Source: Streptomyces sp. QL37 (GTDB lineage: Bacteria > Actinomycetota > Actinomycetes > Streptomycetales > Streptomycetaceae). Taken from it: a DNA stretch of 64,000 nucleotides. The notes beneath the pieces are model-generated. The model saw only the letters and a program-made list of their open reading frames with translations, ran no database searches and had not been told where the DNA came from. Location: the NCBI RefSeq assembly GCF_002941025.1, contig NZ_PTJS01000001.1:7020605-7084604 (forward strand), given 5' to 3'. A program made the translations under genes and the position numbers. This document shows positions 34,204 through 41,491 of the stretch, piece by piece (positions within the stretch are counted from its first letter, which is position 1; each line of letters opens with the position of its first letter).

Positions 34204-35154
34204 GGAATCCGCAGGTGCCACAGGCTCGGCCGCTCCCGCGCGGCCGGCCCGCCCGCGGGTCCGCGAGACCGCGACCCCGGCCAGGCAGATCAGCCCGCCC
34301 ACGACGGTGAGCAGCGCGGGCACCTCGTCGAGCAGCAGCCAGGACATCAGCACCACCAGGGCCGGCACCGCGTACGTCGTCGCGCCCATCCGGCCCGCGG
34401 TGGTCCGGGCCAGCGCGTAGGCCCAGGTCGTGAAGGCCAGCGCCGTGGGGAACACCCCGAGATAGACCATGTTCAGCGTGGCCGACAGGGGAGCGTCGGC
34501 CGCCTCGGAGACCAGCACGCCGGTGAACGGCAGGCAGGCCACCGTCCCGATCAGGCAGCCGAACGTGGTGATCTGAAGCGGGGACCCGTGCCGCAGCGCG
34601 GGCTTCTGGATGACCACGCCGCCGGCGTACGAAAGCGCGGCCAGCAGGCACAGGAGTACGCCGAGCACGGAGGAGCCGCCGTGGCCGGACATGGAGAGGC
34701 CGACGACGACGGCGCCCGCGAACGAGACCGCCATACCGGTCAGGAGCCGGCGCGGCAGCCCCTCCCCGAGCAGCCGGGCGCCGAGAAGGGCCATCAGGAT
34801 CGGTCCGACGTTGACGACCATCGCCGCCGTGCCCGCGTCGACCTGCTGCTCACCCCAGTTGAGCACCACCATGTACAGGCCGAACCAGAGCAGTCCGGAG
34901 CCGATGACGCCCGGCCACGCGGCCCGGGACGGCAGCCCCTCGCGGCGCACCAGCAGGATCGCTCCGAGCGTCAGCGTGCCCGCGAGGAGCCGGCCCAGGG
35001 CCAGCGCCCCCGGTGAGTACGCCTCGCCCGCGCTGCGGATGGAGACGAAGGCGGAGGCCCAGAGGATGACCGTGGTGCAGGCGGCGGCCGGGGCGCGCCA
35101 GTCGCGTCCGGAGGCGGCCGGTGCGGCGGGGCGCGCGGTCGGTGTCGTCGTCAT
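34201..35154 (-). CDS. EamA-family drug/metabolite transporter
   Basis: A 317-residue, ten-helix DMT protein made of two EamA repeats (about 25-150 and 165-300). Typical segments are ACTTVILWASAFVSIRSAG, YSPGALALGRLLAGTL, LNWGEQQVDAGTAAMVVNVGPI and TYAVPALVVLMSWLLLDEVP. It probably exports an amino acid or metabolite. Start taken as the ATG at 35154 (MTTTPTARP), though an ATG 6 bases upstream exists. It follows the winged-helix regulator gene by 44 bases on the same strand, so that regulator may control it. Confidence 0.88.
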   Translation of the reverse strand: MTTTPTARPAAPAASGRDWRAPAAACTTVILWASAFVSIRSAGEAYSPGALALGRLLAGTLTLGAILLVRREGLPSRAAWPGVIGSGLLWFGLYMVVLNWGEQQVDAGTAAMVVNVGPILMALLGARLLGEGLPRRLLTGMAVSFAGAVVVGLSMSGHGGSSVLGVLLCLLAALSYAGGVVIQKPALRHGSPLQITTFGCLIGTVACLPFTGVLVSEAADAPLSATLNMVYLGVFPTALAFTTWAYALARTTAGRMGATTYAVPALVVLMSWLLLDEVPALLTVVGGLICLAGVAVSRTRGRAGRAGAAEPVAPADS

Positions 35155-35198
35155 GGCCACGACGTTAGGCCGGGTACGCTTCGGGTCCCACCGAATTG

Positions 35199-35924
35199 TC
35201 AGCCGACGTCAATCGTCGTCGGATCGACGGACAGGTGCGCCGACAGGGCGCGGAGACCCGCCGGGGTGGCGCGGACGGCGCGTCCCGTACCGACCCGCTC
35301 ACACCACCCGGCGTCCAGCACATGACGGCACAGTGCGGCACCCGCGGTTCCCGCCAGGTGCTGCCGCCGCTCGGTCCAGTCCAGACAGCCTCGCGCCAGG
35401 GGCCTCCGAGAGGTGGTGGCGAGGGTGATGCCGAGTGCGCCGAACCATTCCAGGCCTTCCTCGGTCAGCGCGAATGCGGTGTCCTGCCGCAGGAGTCCGC
35501 GCTCGGTCATCGCGTCGGTGATACGGACACCGAGCCGCCCGGCGAGATGGTCGTAACAGGTGCGCCCCCGGGCCAGCGCGTGCCGGAGGCTCGCCTCGCG
35601 CAGCGTGCGCGGGGGAGTCGCGGGGGCGGGCGCGGCATGGGCGGCCAGCTCCTCGACCAGCTGTGCGGTCCGCCCGTCGGCGAGCCGCAGATAGCGGTGG
35701 CGGCCCTGACGCTCCTCGGCCAGCAGTCCGCCCGCGACCAGCTTGGACAGGTGTTCACTCGCCGTCGACGCGGCCACGCCCGCGCCCCGGGCCAGCTCGC
35801 CCGCGGTCCAGGCCCGGCCGTCGAGCAGGGCCAGACAGAAGGCGGCGCGGGTCTCGTCGGCGAGCAGGGCCGCCAGCGCGGCGAGCCGTGGCGCTGCCGG
35901 ATCGTGGGGTGTCGTACGGGCCAT
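35199..35924 (-). CDS. ArsR-type winged-helix transcriptional regulator
   Basis: A 241-residue protein with an ArsR-like N-terminal DNA-binding domain (LAALAALLADETRAAFCLALLDGR, then TAGELARGAGVAASTASEHLSKLV and GRHRYLRLAD). A second, less recognisable domain contains CYDHLAGRLGV, ALTEEGLEWFGALGI and RARGCLDWTERRQHLAG. This arrangement is common in Streptomyces regulators that do not bind metals. The 3' neighbour is an EamA exporter, a likely target. The ATG at 35924 begins MARTTPHDP. Confidence 0.85.
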   Translation of the reverse strand: MARTTPHDPAAPRLAALAALLADETRAAFCLALLDGRAWTAGELARGAGVAASTASEHLSKLVAGGLLAEERQGRHRYLRLADGRTAQLVEELAAHAAPAPATPPRTLREASLRHALARGRTCYDHLAGRLGVRITDAMTERGLLRQDTAFALTEEGLEWFGALGITLATTSRRPLARGCLDWTERRQHLAGTAGAALCRHVLDAGWCERVGTGRAVRATPAGLRALSAHLSVDPTTIDVG

Positions 35925-35938
35925 GGGTCCAGGATGCG

Positions 35939-36613
35939 TCAGGCACCGTTCGGCGCGGGCCGAACCGTGCGGCCGGGGGCCGTCTGCTCGTACTGCAGAG
36001 CGAGGCCGTCCAGCAGAGCGCGCAGCCCGGTCTCGAACGCGCCCTCGTCGACCTGCTGCCGGCGGTCGGCCAGCAGATGGGCCTGGCCGAGGTGCGGGTA
36101 GTCGGCGGGGTCGTACGCCGTCTCGTCGTCGACGAAACCGCGGGCGAAGGAGCCGAGTGCCGACCCGGTGATGAAGTAGCGCATCAGCGCGCCGATGTAG
36201 GTGGCCTGGGCGGGCGGCCAGCCGGCCCGGACCATGGCCCCGAAGACGGCGTCCGCGACCCGCAGACCGGCCGGGCGGCGGCCGGGCCCCTGGGCGAGCA
36301 CCGGGACGATGTGCGGGTGCGCGGCGAGCGCCGCGCGGTAGGAGACGGCCCAGTCGTGCAGAGCGGCGGGCCAGTCGCGCGGGTCGTCGTCCTCGAACAT
36401 CGACAGGTCGACCTGTGCGGACACGGCGTCGGCGACCGCGTCGAGGATCTCGTCCTTGTTCCGGAAGTGGTTGTAGAGCGACGGCCCGCTCACACCCAGC
36501 TCCGCGGCGAGCCGCCGGGTCGAGACGGCGTCCAGCCCTTCCGCGTCGACGAGCACGCTCGCCGCCTCGACGATGCGGTCTCTGGAGAGGAGGGGCTTGC
36601 GCGGTCGGGCCAT
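35939..36613 (-). CDS. TetR-family regulator of the ACAD/ALDH genes (inferred)
   Basis: A 224-residue TetR protein. The HTH is LSRDRIVEAASVLVDAEGL, STRRLAAELGVSGPSLYNHF, NKDEILDAVADAV. The C-terminus is of the classical TetR_C type, with two long helices around YIGALMRYFITGSALGS. The ATG at 36613 (MARPRKPL) is preferred over one 9 bases upstream. It diverges from the acyl-CoA dehydrogenase gene, and an AAACTA..GCTAATT dyad sits in the shared promoter region. A near-copy of that dyad precedes the ALDH-ADH operon at 30.4 kb, so it probably controls both. Confidence 0.88.
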   Translation of the reverse strand: MARPRKPLLSRDRIVEAASVLVDAEGLDAVSTRRLAAELGVSGPSLYNHFRNKDEILDAVADAVSAQVDLSMFEDDDPRDWPAALHDWAVSYRAALAAHPHIVPVLAQGPGRRPAGLRVADAVFGAMVRAGWPPAQATYIGALMRYFITGSALGSFARGFVDDETAYDPADYPHLGQAHLLADRRQQVDEGAFETGLRALLDGLALQYEQTAPGRTVRPAPNGA

Positions 36614-36641
36614 GCGGCACATAGTAGGGCCTGCAAGCAGA

Positions 36642-36660
36642 AAACTAGCAGTGCTAATTA
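36642..36660. promoter_or_regulatory. TetR-type operator between the TetR and acyl-CoA dehydrogenase genes
   Basis: AAACTAGCAGTGCTAATTA, an imperfect inverted repeat, lies 28 bases before the TetR start and 18 before the acyl-CoA dehydrogenase start. It matches the 30439-30457 operator at 15 of 19 positions. Confidence 0.7.
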
Positions 36661-36678
36661 AAAGTGGGGTGTCGCAGG

Positions 36679-37830
36679 ATGAACCTGGAGCTGAGCGAGG
36701 AGCAGGATGCCGTCCGGCAGCTCGCCGAGGACTTCGTCGCGCGGGAGATCACCCCGCATGTCGTCGAGTGGGACCGCGCCGAGAGTGTCGACAAGTCGAT
36801 CGTGAAGAAGCTGGGCGCCCTCGGCTTCCTCGGACTGACGATCCCGGAGGAGTACGGCGGCTCGGGCGGCGACCACCTCGCCTACTGCCTGGTGACCGAG
36901 GAGCTCGGCCGTGGTGACTCCTCGGTGCGCGGCATCGTCTCCGTCTCGCTCGGCCTGGTCGCCAAGACGATCGCGTCCTGGGGCAGCGAGGAGCAGAAGC
37001 AGCAGTGGCTGCCGAGGCTCACCGCCGGCGAGGCCGTGGGCTGCTTCGGCCTGACGGAGCCGGGCACCGGCTCCGACGCCGGGAACCTGACGACCAGGGC
37101 CGTGCGTGACGGCGACGACTACGTCGTCAACGGCTCCAAGATGTTCATCACCAACGGCACCTGGGCCGACGTCGTCCTGCTGTTCGCCCGCACCAACGAC
37201 ACCCCCGGCCACCGGGGGGTCTCCGCCTTCCTGGTGCCGGCGGACGCCCCCGGTCTGACCAGGCGCACCGTCCACGGCAAGCTCGGGCTGCGCGGCCAGG
37301 CCACGGCCGAACTCGCGCTGGAGGACGTCCGGGTCCCCGCCTCCGCGCTCCTGGGCCCTGAGGGCAAGGGCTTCTCCATCGCCATGTCCGCCCTGGCCAA
37401 GGGCCGGATGTCGGTCGCGGCCGGCTGCGTCGGCATCGCACAGGCCGCCCTGGACGCCGCCGTGCGCTACGCGGGCGAGCGTGAGCAGTTCGGCAAGTCC
37501 ATCGCGAGCTACCAGCTCGTCCAGGAGCTCATCAGCGACATCTCCGTGGACGTCGACGCCGCCCGCATGCTGACCTGGCGGGTCGCCGATCTCATCGACC
37601 GCGGCCAGGAGTTCGCCACCGCGGCGTCCACGGCGAAGCTCTTCGCCTCCGAGGCCGCGGTCCGTGCGGCGAACAACGCGCTGCAGGTGTTCGGCGGTTA
37701 CGGCTACATCGACGAGTACCCGGTCGGCAAACTCGTCAGGGACGCCCGCGTGATGACGCTGTACGAGGGCACCAGCCAGATCCAGAAGCTGATCATCGGC
37801 CGGGCGCTGACGGGGGTGTCCGCCTTCTAG
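36679..37830 (+). CDS. Acyl-CoA dehydrogenase
   Basis: A 383-residue FAD enzyme that introduces the alpha-beta double bond in an acyl-CoA. The N-terminal helical domain, the middle beta domain with GCFGLTEPGTGSDAG, and the C-terminal domain are all present. The catalytic Glu is in LYEGTSQIQKLIIGRAL, the canonical position. VFGGYGYIDEYPVGKLVRDA precedes it. The ATG at 36679 is preferred because homology starts at MNLELSEEQDAVRQL; a GTG 15 bases upstream is possible. It is divergent from its probable regulator and followed by a VOC protein gene. Confidence 0.93.
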   Translation: MNLELSEEQDAVRQLAEDFVAREITPHVVEWDRAESVDKSIVKKLGALGFLGLTIPEEYGGSGGDHLAYCLVTEELGRGDSSVRGIVSVSLGLVAKTIASWGSEEQKQQWLPRLTAGEAVGCFGLTEPGTGSDAGNLTTRAVRDGDDYVVNGSKMFITNGTWADVVLLFARTNDTPGHRGVSAFLVPADAPGLTRRTVHGKLGLRGQATAELALEDVRVPASALLGPEGKGFSIAMSALAKGRMSVAAGCVGIAQAALDAAVRYAGEREQFGKSIASYQLVQELISDISVDVDAARMLTWRVADLIDRGQEFATAASTAKLFASEAAVRAANNALQVFGGYGYIDEYPVGKLVRDARVMTLYEGTSQIQKLIIGRALTGVSAF

Positions 37831-37898
37831 ACGGGGTGTGCCGGGGTCCGCGCGTGGGCGGCTGGCGGACCGGGCGGCGCTCGGGCAGGCTTCCGCAC

Positions 37899-38282
37899 AT
37901 GGTCTCAGTACTGCAGAACGTGGCGATCGACTGTGCGGACGCCTATGAACTGGCCCGCTTCTGGAGCGAGGTGACCGGGTGCCCTCCGGACCCGGAGAGC
38001 GGGCCGGGTGATCGCGAGACCCAGGTGCTGCTGCCGGAGGGCCCGGTGCTGTACTTCAACCAGGTGCCGGAACCGAAGACGGTCAAGAACCGGATCCATC
38101 TGTGCCTGCGCCCCGAGAGCTCGCGCGAGGAAGAGGTCGAGCGCCTGCTCGGCCTCGGGGCCACCCTGGTCGCCGACCGCCGGGAATCCGGCGGCGCGGG
38201 CTGGGCCGTCCTCGCGGACCCCGAGGGCAACGAGTTCTGTGTACTGCGCGGTGAGTCCGACCGCGCCGCGAAGTCTTTCTGA
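37899..38282 (+). CDS. VOC/glyoxalase-like protein
   Basis: A 127-residue single VOC module: MVSVLQNVAIDCADAYELARFWSEVTG at the N-terminus, LYFNQVPEPKTVKNRIHLCL in the centre, and WAVLADPEGNEFCVLR at the end. These are the beta-alpha-beta-beta-beta halves with the possible metal residues Asp/His/Glu. This short form is widespread in Streptomyces and its reaction is unknown. It lies 68 bases after the acyl-CoA dehydrogenase gene, so it may share that transcript. Confidence 0.85.
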   Translation: MVSVLQNVAIDCADAYELARFWSEVTGCPPDPESGPGDRETQVLLPEGPVLYFNQVPEPKTVKNRIHLCLRPESSREEEVERLLGLGATLVADRRESGGAGWAVLADPEGNEFCVLRGESDRAAKSF

Positions 38283-38284
38283 GC

Positions 38285-38322
38285 GCCGGGCGCCGATGCC
38301 GGGCCCGGCCTCGGCGCCCGGC
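38285..38322. terminator. Hairpin terminator after the VOC gene
   Basis: GCCGGGCGCCGA (38285-38296) pairs perfectly with 38311-38322 across a 14-base loop, immediately past the stop codon. Confidence 0.75.
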
Positions 38323-38414
38323 CGGACCGCCCGGTCCACGAGCCGCTGCCGATGAGTACCGGCTGAGTACACCGACGGATACCGGCGCACGCCCCCGCGC
38401 CGGATGCTGTGCAC

Positions 38415-38705
38415 ATGAGTGAGACAACATCGGTCAAGCAGCAGAGCACCGCCGCCTTCTACGGGCAGGCCGTCCTCTCCTTCGGCGTGGCCATGGGAGC
38501 CGTGGCCCTCGGCATCTTCTTCCTCGACGCCGACGCCTGGGTGCGGGCCTTCCTCGCCATCGGCGTCCTCTATCTCGTCACCTCGTGCTTCACCCTCGCC
38601 AAGGTCATCAGGGACCGGCAGGAGGCGGGGCAGATCGTCAGCCGGGTCGACCAGGCCAGGCTGGAGAAGATCCTCGCCGAGCACGACCCCTTCCAGAAGC
38701 TCTGA
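38415..38705 (+). CDS. YiaA/YiaB two-helix membrane protein
   Basis: A 96-residue inner-membrane protein with two hydrophobic helices (YGQAVLSFGVAMGAVALGIFF and AFLAIGVLYLVTSCFTLAKV) and a charged cytoplasmic tail ending DPFQKL. This is the yiaA/yiaB two-helix family of unknown function. The ATG at 38415 is chosen; an in-frame GTG is 6 bases upstream. It stands alone between a terminator and a TetR operator. Confidence 0.82.
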   Translation: MSETTSVKQQSTAAFYGQAVLSFGVAMGAVALGIFFLDADAWVRAFLAIGVLYLVTSCFTLAKVIRDRQEAGQIVSRVDQARLEKILAEHDPFQKL

Positions 38706-38770
38706 CGTCTCACCTCGTGAGCGCTCCGGGACGGACCGGCGCGTGGGGGCACCTCCCACGTGCCGGTCCG

Positions 38771-38787
38771 TCTAAGCGCTTGCTCAG
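38771..38787. promoter_or_regulatory. TetR-type operator (copy 1 of a 17-bp identical pair)
   Basis: TCTAAGCGCTTGCTCAG, containing the dyad AAGCGCTT, lies 48 bases before the TetR start. An identical 17-base sequence occurs at 40050-40066. The CAAG-NN-CTT core resembles KstR2/FadR-like TetR sites. Confidence 0.68.
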
Positions 38788-38834
38788 GTTCGCGGTATGG
38801 TGTTCGTCCTGCCAGCGGAAAGGGGCACGTGGCG

Positions 38835-39458
38835 ATGAGCACGGCGGAGGAGACCGACGGCGAGAACACGCCGTGGAGCGAGGTGACGCCCGAAGCGGCC
38901 CGGCGACTGCTCGTCGCCGCCGTCGAGGCCTTCGCGGAGCGTGGCTACCACGCCACCACGACCCGTGACATCGCCGGCCGCGCGGGGATGAGCCCGGCCG
39001 CGCTCTACATCCACTACAAGACCAAGGAAGAGCTGCTCCACCGGATCAGCAGGATCGGCCACGACCGGGCCCTGCTCCTCCTGGAGACGGCGGCCGGCAA
39101 GGACGGCACGGCGGCCGAGCGGCTCGCCGAGGCGGTCCGGTCCTTCGTCAGCTGGCACGCGGAGCGGCACACCACGGCCAGGGTCGTGCAGTACGAGCTG
39201 GAGGCCCTCGGCGAGGAGCACCGTACCGAGATCGTCGCCCTGCGCAGGCAGACCGACGCCGTGGTGCGCCGGATCATCGGCGAGGGTGTCAGGGCGGGTG
39301 AGTTCGACGTACCGGACGTCCCCGGCACCACGCTCGCCGTGCTGTCCCTCTGCATCGACGTGGCGCGCTGGTTCAACGCGCAGGGCAGCCGGACGCCCGA
39401 GGAGGTCGGCACCCTCTACGCGGACCTCGTCCTGCGCATGGTGGGCGCCCAGAAGTGA
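38835..39458 (+). CDS. TetR-family regulator (KstR2/FadR-like)
   Basis: A 207-residue TetR protein. The HTH region is AARRLLVAAVEAFAERGYHAT, TRDIAGRAGMSPAALYIHYK, KEELLHRISRI. The C-terminal helices (VRSFVSWHAERHTTARVVQYELEAL onward) resemble regulators of fatty-acid and steroid side-chain breakdown. The ATG at 38835 is 9 bases after AAAGGGG; the GTG at 38829 is too close to it. A 17-bp operator identical to one before the MaoC gene sits 48 bases upstream, which implies autoregulation plus control of MaoC. Confidence 0.87.
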   Translation: MSTAEETDGENTPWSEVTPEAARRLLVAAVEAFAERGYHATTTRDIAGRAGMSPAALYIHYKTKEELLHRISRIGHDRALLLLETAAGKDGTAAERLAEAVRSFVSWHAERHTTARVVQYELEALGEEHRTEIVALRRQTDAVVRRIIGEGVRAGEFDVPDVPGTTLAVLSLCIDVARWFNAQGSRTPEEVGTLYADLVLRMVGAQK

Positions 39459-39459
39459 C

Positions 39460-39483
39460 GCCGGGCGCCCCCGCGGGCCCGGC
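39460..39483. terminator. Short GC hairpin between convergent genes
   Basis: GCCGGGC and GCCCGGC form a 7-bp stem just after the TetR stop and before the end of the leftward MaoC gene. It is a weaker candidate than the others. Confidence 0.45.
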
Positions 39484-39540
39484 GCCCTCCGTACGGATCG
39501 GAAGCCGCGGCGCGGCCCGGAGAGCGGGCGCGCCCCGGGC

Positions 39541-40002
39541 TCAGAAGTAGTAGCGCGAGACGGATTCCGCGACGCAGGCCGGCTTGTCGCCGCCCTCGCG
39601 CTCGACGGTGACGAGGGCGGTCACCTGCACGCCGCCGCCCGCCTCCTCGACGTTCTTGAGCACGGCCGTGGCACGCAGCCGCGAGCCCACCGGGACGGTC
39701 GAGGGGAAGCGGACCTTGTTGGTCCCGTAGTTGATGCCCATCTTCGCGCCCTCGACCCGCAGGATCTGCGGGACGAGCACCGGCAGCAGCGACAGCGTCA
39801 GATAGCCGTGCGCGATCGTCGTGCCGAAGGGCCCGGCCGCGGCGCGTTCCGGGTCCACGTGGATCCACTGGTGGTCGCCCGTGGCCTCGGCGAACTGGTC
39901 GATCCTCTTCTGCTCGATCTCCAGCCAATCGCTGTGCCCGAGCTCCTGGCCCACCCCGTCCCGCAGCTCCTGTGCGGACGTGAAGATCTTCGGCTCTGCC
40001 AT
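39541..40002 (-). CDS. MaoC-family (R)-specific enoyl-CoA hydratase
   Basis: A 153-residue hot-dog-fold hydratase that adds water to 2-enoyl-CoA. The hydratase motif is FAEATGDHQWIHVDPERAA, with catalytic Asp and His, followed by PFGTTIAHGYLTLSLLP. The C-terminal strand contains YGTNKVRFPSTVPVGSRL. Single-domain length matches the bacterial NodN/MaoC type. The operator at 40050-40066 lies 48 bases before the start, the same offset as for the TetR gene, so they are probably co-regulated. Confidence 0.9.
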   Translation of the reverse strand: MAEPKIFTSAQELRDGVGQELGHSDWLEIEQKRIDQFAEATGDHQWIHVDPERAAAGPFGTTIAHGYLTLSLLPVLVPQILRVEGAKMGINYGTNKVRFPSTVPVGSRLRATAVLKNVEEAGGGVQVTALVTVEREGGDKPACVAESVSRYYF

Positions 40003-40049
40003 GTTCCTGGTCCCTGCCTTCCGGCTGTCGGTCGCCCTCCAGGGCGGTG

Positions 40050-40066
40050 TCTAAGCGCTTGCTCAG
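40050..40066. promoter_or_regulatory. TetR-type operator (copy 2 of a 17-bp identical pair)
   Basis: This copy is identical to 38771-38787 (TCTAAGCGCTTGCTCAG) and lies between the divergent MaoC and soxR genes, 48 bases before MaoC and about 92 before soxR. Confidence 0.68.
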
Positions 40067-40157
40067 CATGGTTGGGCAGGGCGGTCCTGTCAACGACGGA
40101 CCGGCGGGTTTTCCGAGCGGCCGCACAGGCCGGAGGGCGGCCACTACTGTTTGCGGA

Positions 40158-40628
40158 GTGCCACAGATCCCGCAGTCATTCCATGAACTCACCGTGGGCC
40201 AGCTCTCCGCACGTAGCGGCGCCGCGGTGTCAGCCCTGCACTTCTACGAGTCCAAGGGCCTGATCAGCAGCAGCCGTACCAGCGGCAACCAGCGCCGCTA
40301 CACCAGGGACGCGCTGCGCCGGGTGGCGTTCGTGCGGGCGGCGCAGCGGGTGGGCATCCCGCTCGCCACCATCAGGGAGGCGCTGGCCGAGCTGCCGGAG
40401 GAGCGCACGCCGAACCATGAGGACTGGGCCCGGCTCTCCCGTGCCTGGCGCTCGGAGCTGGACGAGCGCATCAAGCAGCTGGGCCGGCTGCGCGACCACC
40501 TCACCGACTGCATCGGCTGTGGCTGCCTGTCGCTGGAGACCTGTGTCCTGTCCAACCCGGACGACGCCTTCGGTGACCGGATGACCGGGTCGCGTCTGAT
40601 GCCGGAGCGGGGCGCCGACCGTTCCTGA
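40158..40628 (+). CDS. soxR: Redox-sensing MerR-family activator SoxR
   Basis: A 156-residue [2Fe-2S] regulator that senses redox-cycling compounds, including the organism's own pigments and antibiotics. The MerR HTH (LTVGQLSARSGAAVSALHFYE) and dimer helix are followed by the cluster motif CIGCGCLSLETC (Cys118, 121, 123, 129), the exact C-x2-C-x-C-x5-C spacing. The start is the GTG at 40158 (PQIPQSFHELTVG). Streptomyces SoxR directly controls its target genes because soxS is absent. I did not find a convincing SoxR box in the window. Confidence 0.92.
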   Translation: MPQIPQSFHELTVGQLSARSGAAVSALHFYESKGLISSSRTSGNQRRYTRDALRRVAFVRAAQRVGIPLATIREALAELPEERTPNHEDWARLSRAWRSELDERIKQLGRLRDHLTDCIGCGCLSLETCVLSNPDDAFGDRMTGSRLMPERGADRS

Positions 40629-40658
40629 GCGTGCCCCGGTCGCTCCGCGACCCGGTGC

Positions 40659-41270
40659 TCAGGCCGCCGACGCCAGCGCCCTGGTCCGTGCCCTTCTGGC
40701 CTCGGTCAGCGCCCTCGCCGTCAGGACCGGCCGGGGGACCACGATGCCGCAGCCGGTGCAGACGGGCCCGGCCCACGGTTCTCGGTCCAGGTCCTGCCGC
40801 CAGATGATGCCGGTTCCCGTACAGACGGGGCACGCGGCTCCGGGCTTCGCCCCCAGGGCCGCGATCAGCCGTCCCAGGACCTCCGCCAGCGGTGCGCCGG
40901 GGTGGACCCCCGGATCCTCGCAGTGCGCGATCCCGTTGCCGCCCCAGGTCCGCCGGTGCCAGTCGTCGAACCTGCCGGGCCGTCGCAGCCCGTCGTGCTT
41001 CTCACGGCGCCGCCTCTCGGCGAAGCCCGCCTCGTACGCGAGCCAGACGGCCCGCGCCTCCTCCAGTTCCTCCAGTGCGCGGATCAGGCGCCCGGGGTCG
41101 GGGGCCCGGTCCTCGGGCTCGATCCCGTGCCGGGCGCACAGATGATCCCAGGTCGCCCGGTGACCGTACGGGGCGAATCGCTCCAGGCATTTGCGCAGCG
41201 AGTACCGCCGCAAAGCCAGATCGCCCCGCGGATCGCGGACCTGTCTCGCAAGACTCCGGAAACCGGCCAT
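40659..41270 (-). CDS. Conserved hypothetical protein with C-terminal zinc-ribbon-like motif
   Basis: A 203-residue soluble protein beginning MAGFRSLARQVRDPRGDLAL, a motif I recall from other Streptomyces. The N-terminal two-thirds are helical and charged. The C-terminal part has two Cys pairs (CPVCTGTG and CTGCGIVVP) about 20 residues apart, resembling a zinc ribbon. There is no known function. It is convergent with soxR, whose stop is 31 bases away. The N-terminus is basic and could contact nucleic acid. Confidence 0.7.
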   Translation of the reverse strand: MAGFRSLARQVRDPRGDLALRRYSLRKCLERFAPYGHRATWDHLCARHGIEPEDRAPDPGRLIRALEELEEARAVWLAYEAGFAERRRREKHDGLRRPGRFDDWHRRTWGGNGIAHCEDPGVHPGAPLAEVLGRLIAALGAKPGAACPVCTGTGIIWRQDLDREPWAGPVCTGCGIVVPRPVLTARALTEARRARTRALASAA

Positions 41271-41491
41271 GGCACTGCCACCTCCGTCGCTCGTACTTCG
41301 GCGTCAAGGGATGGACGTACGACTGCCCGATTCGGCTCCATCCAAGGGTGAAACGCGTCCACGGGCTGAGACGGTCCATGTGAGGCCGGGTGTGGAGGTG
41401 TGGCGATTCGGAAAAAGTGACTGATGTTCATCTTACCGGCGGGGCGTACCGCCAGTAACCTCCGGCGCATCGGCCACCCGGAGGAGCACGC
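41271..41491. other. Promoter region of the penicillin acylase gene
   Basis: 221 bases between divergent genes. It includes an AT-richer stretch (GATTCGGAAAAAGTGACTGATG, 41404-41425), suitable for a promoter, and no clear hairpin or repeat. Confidence 0.4.
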
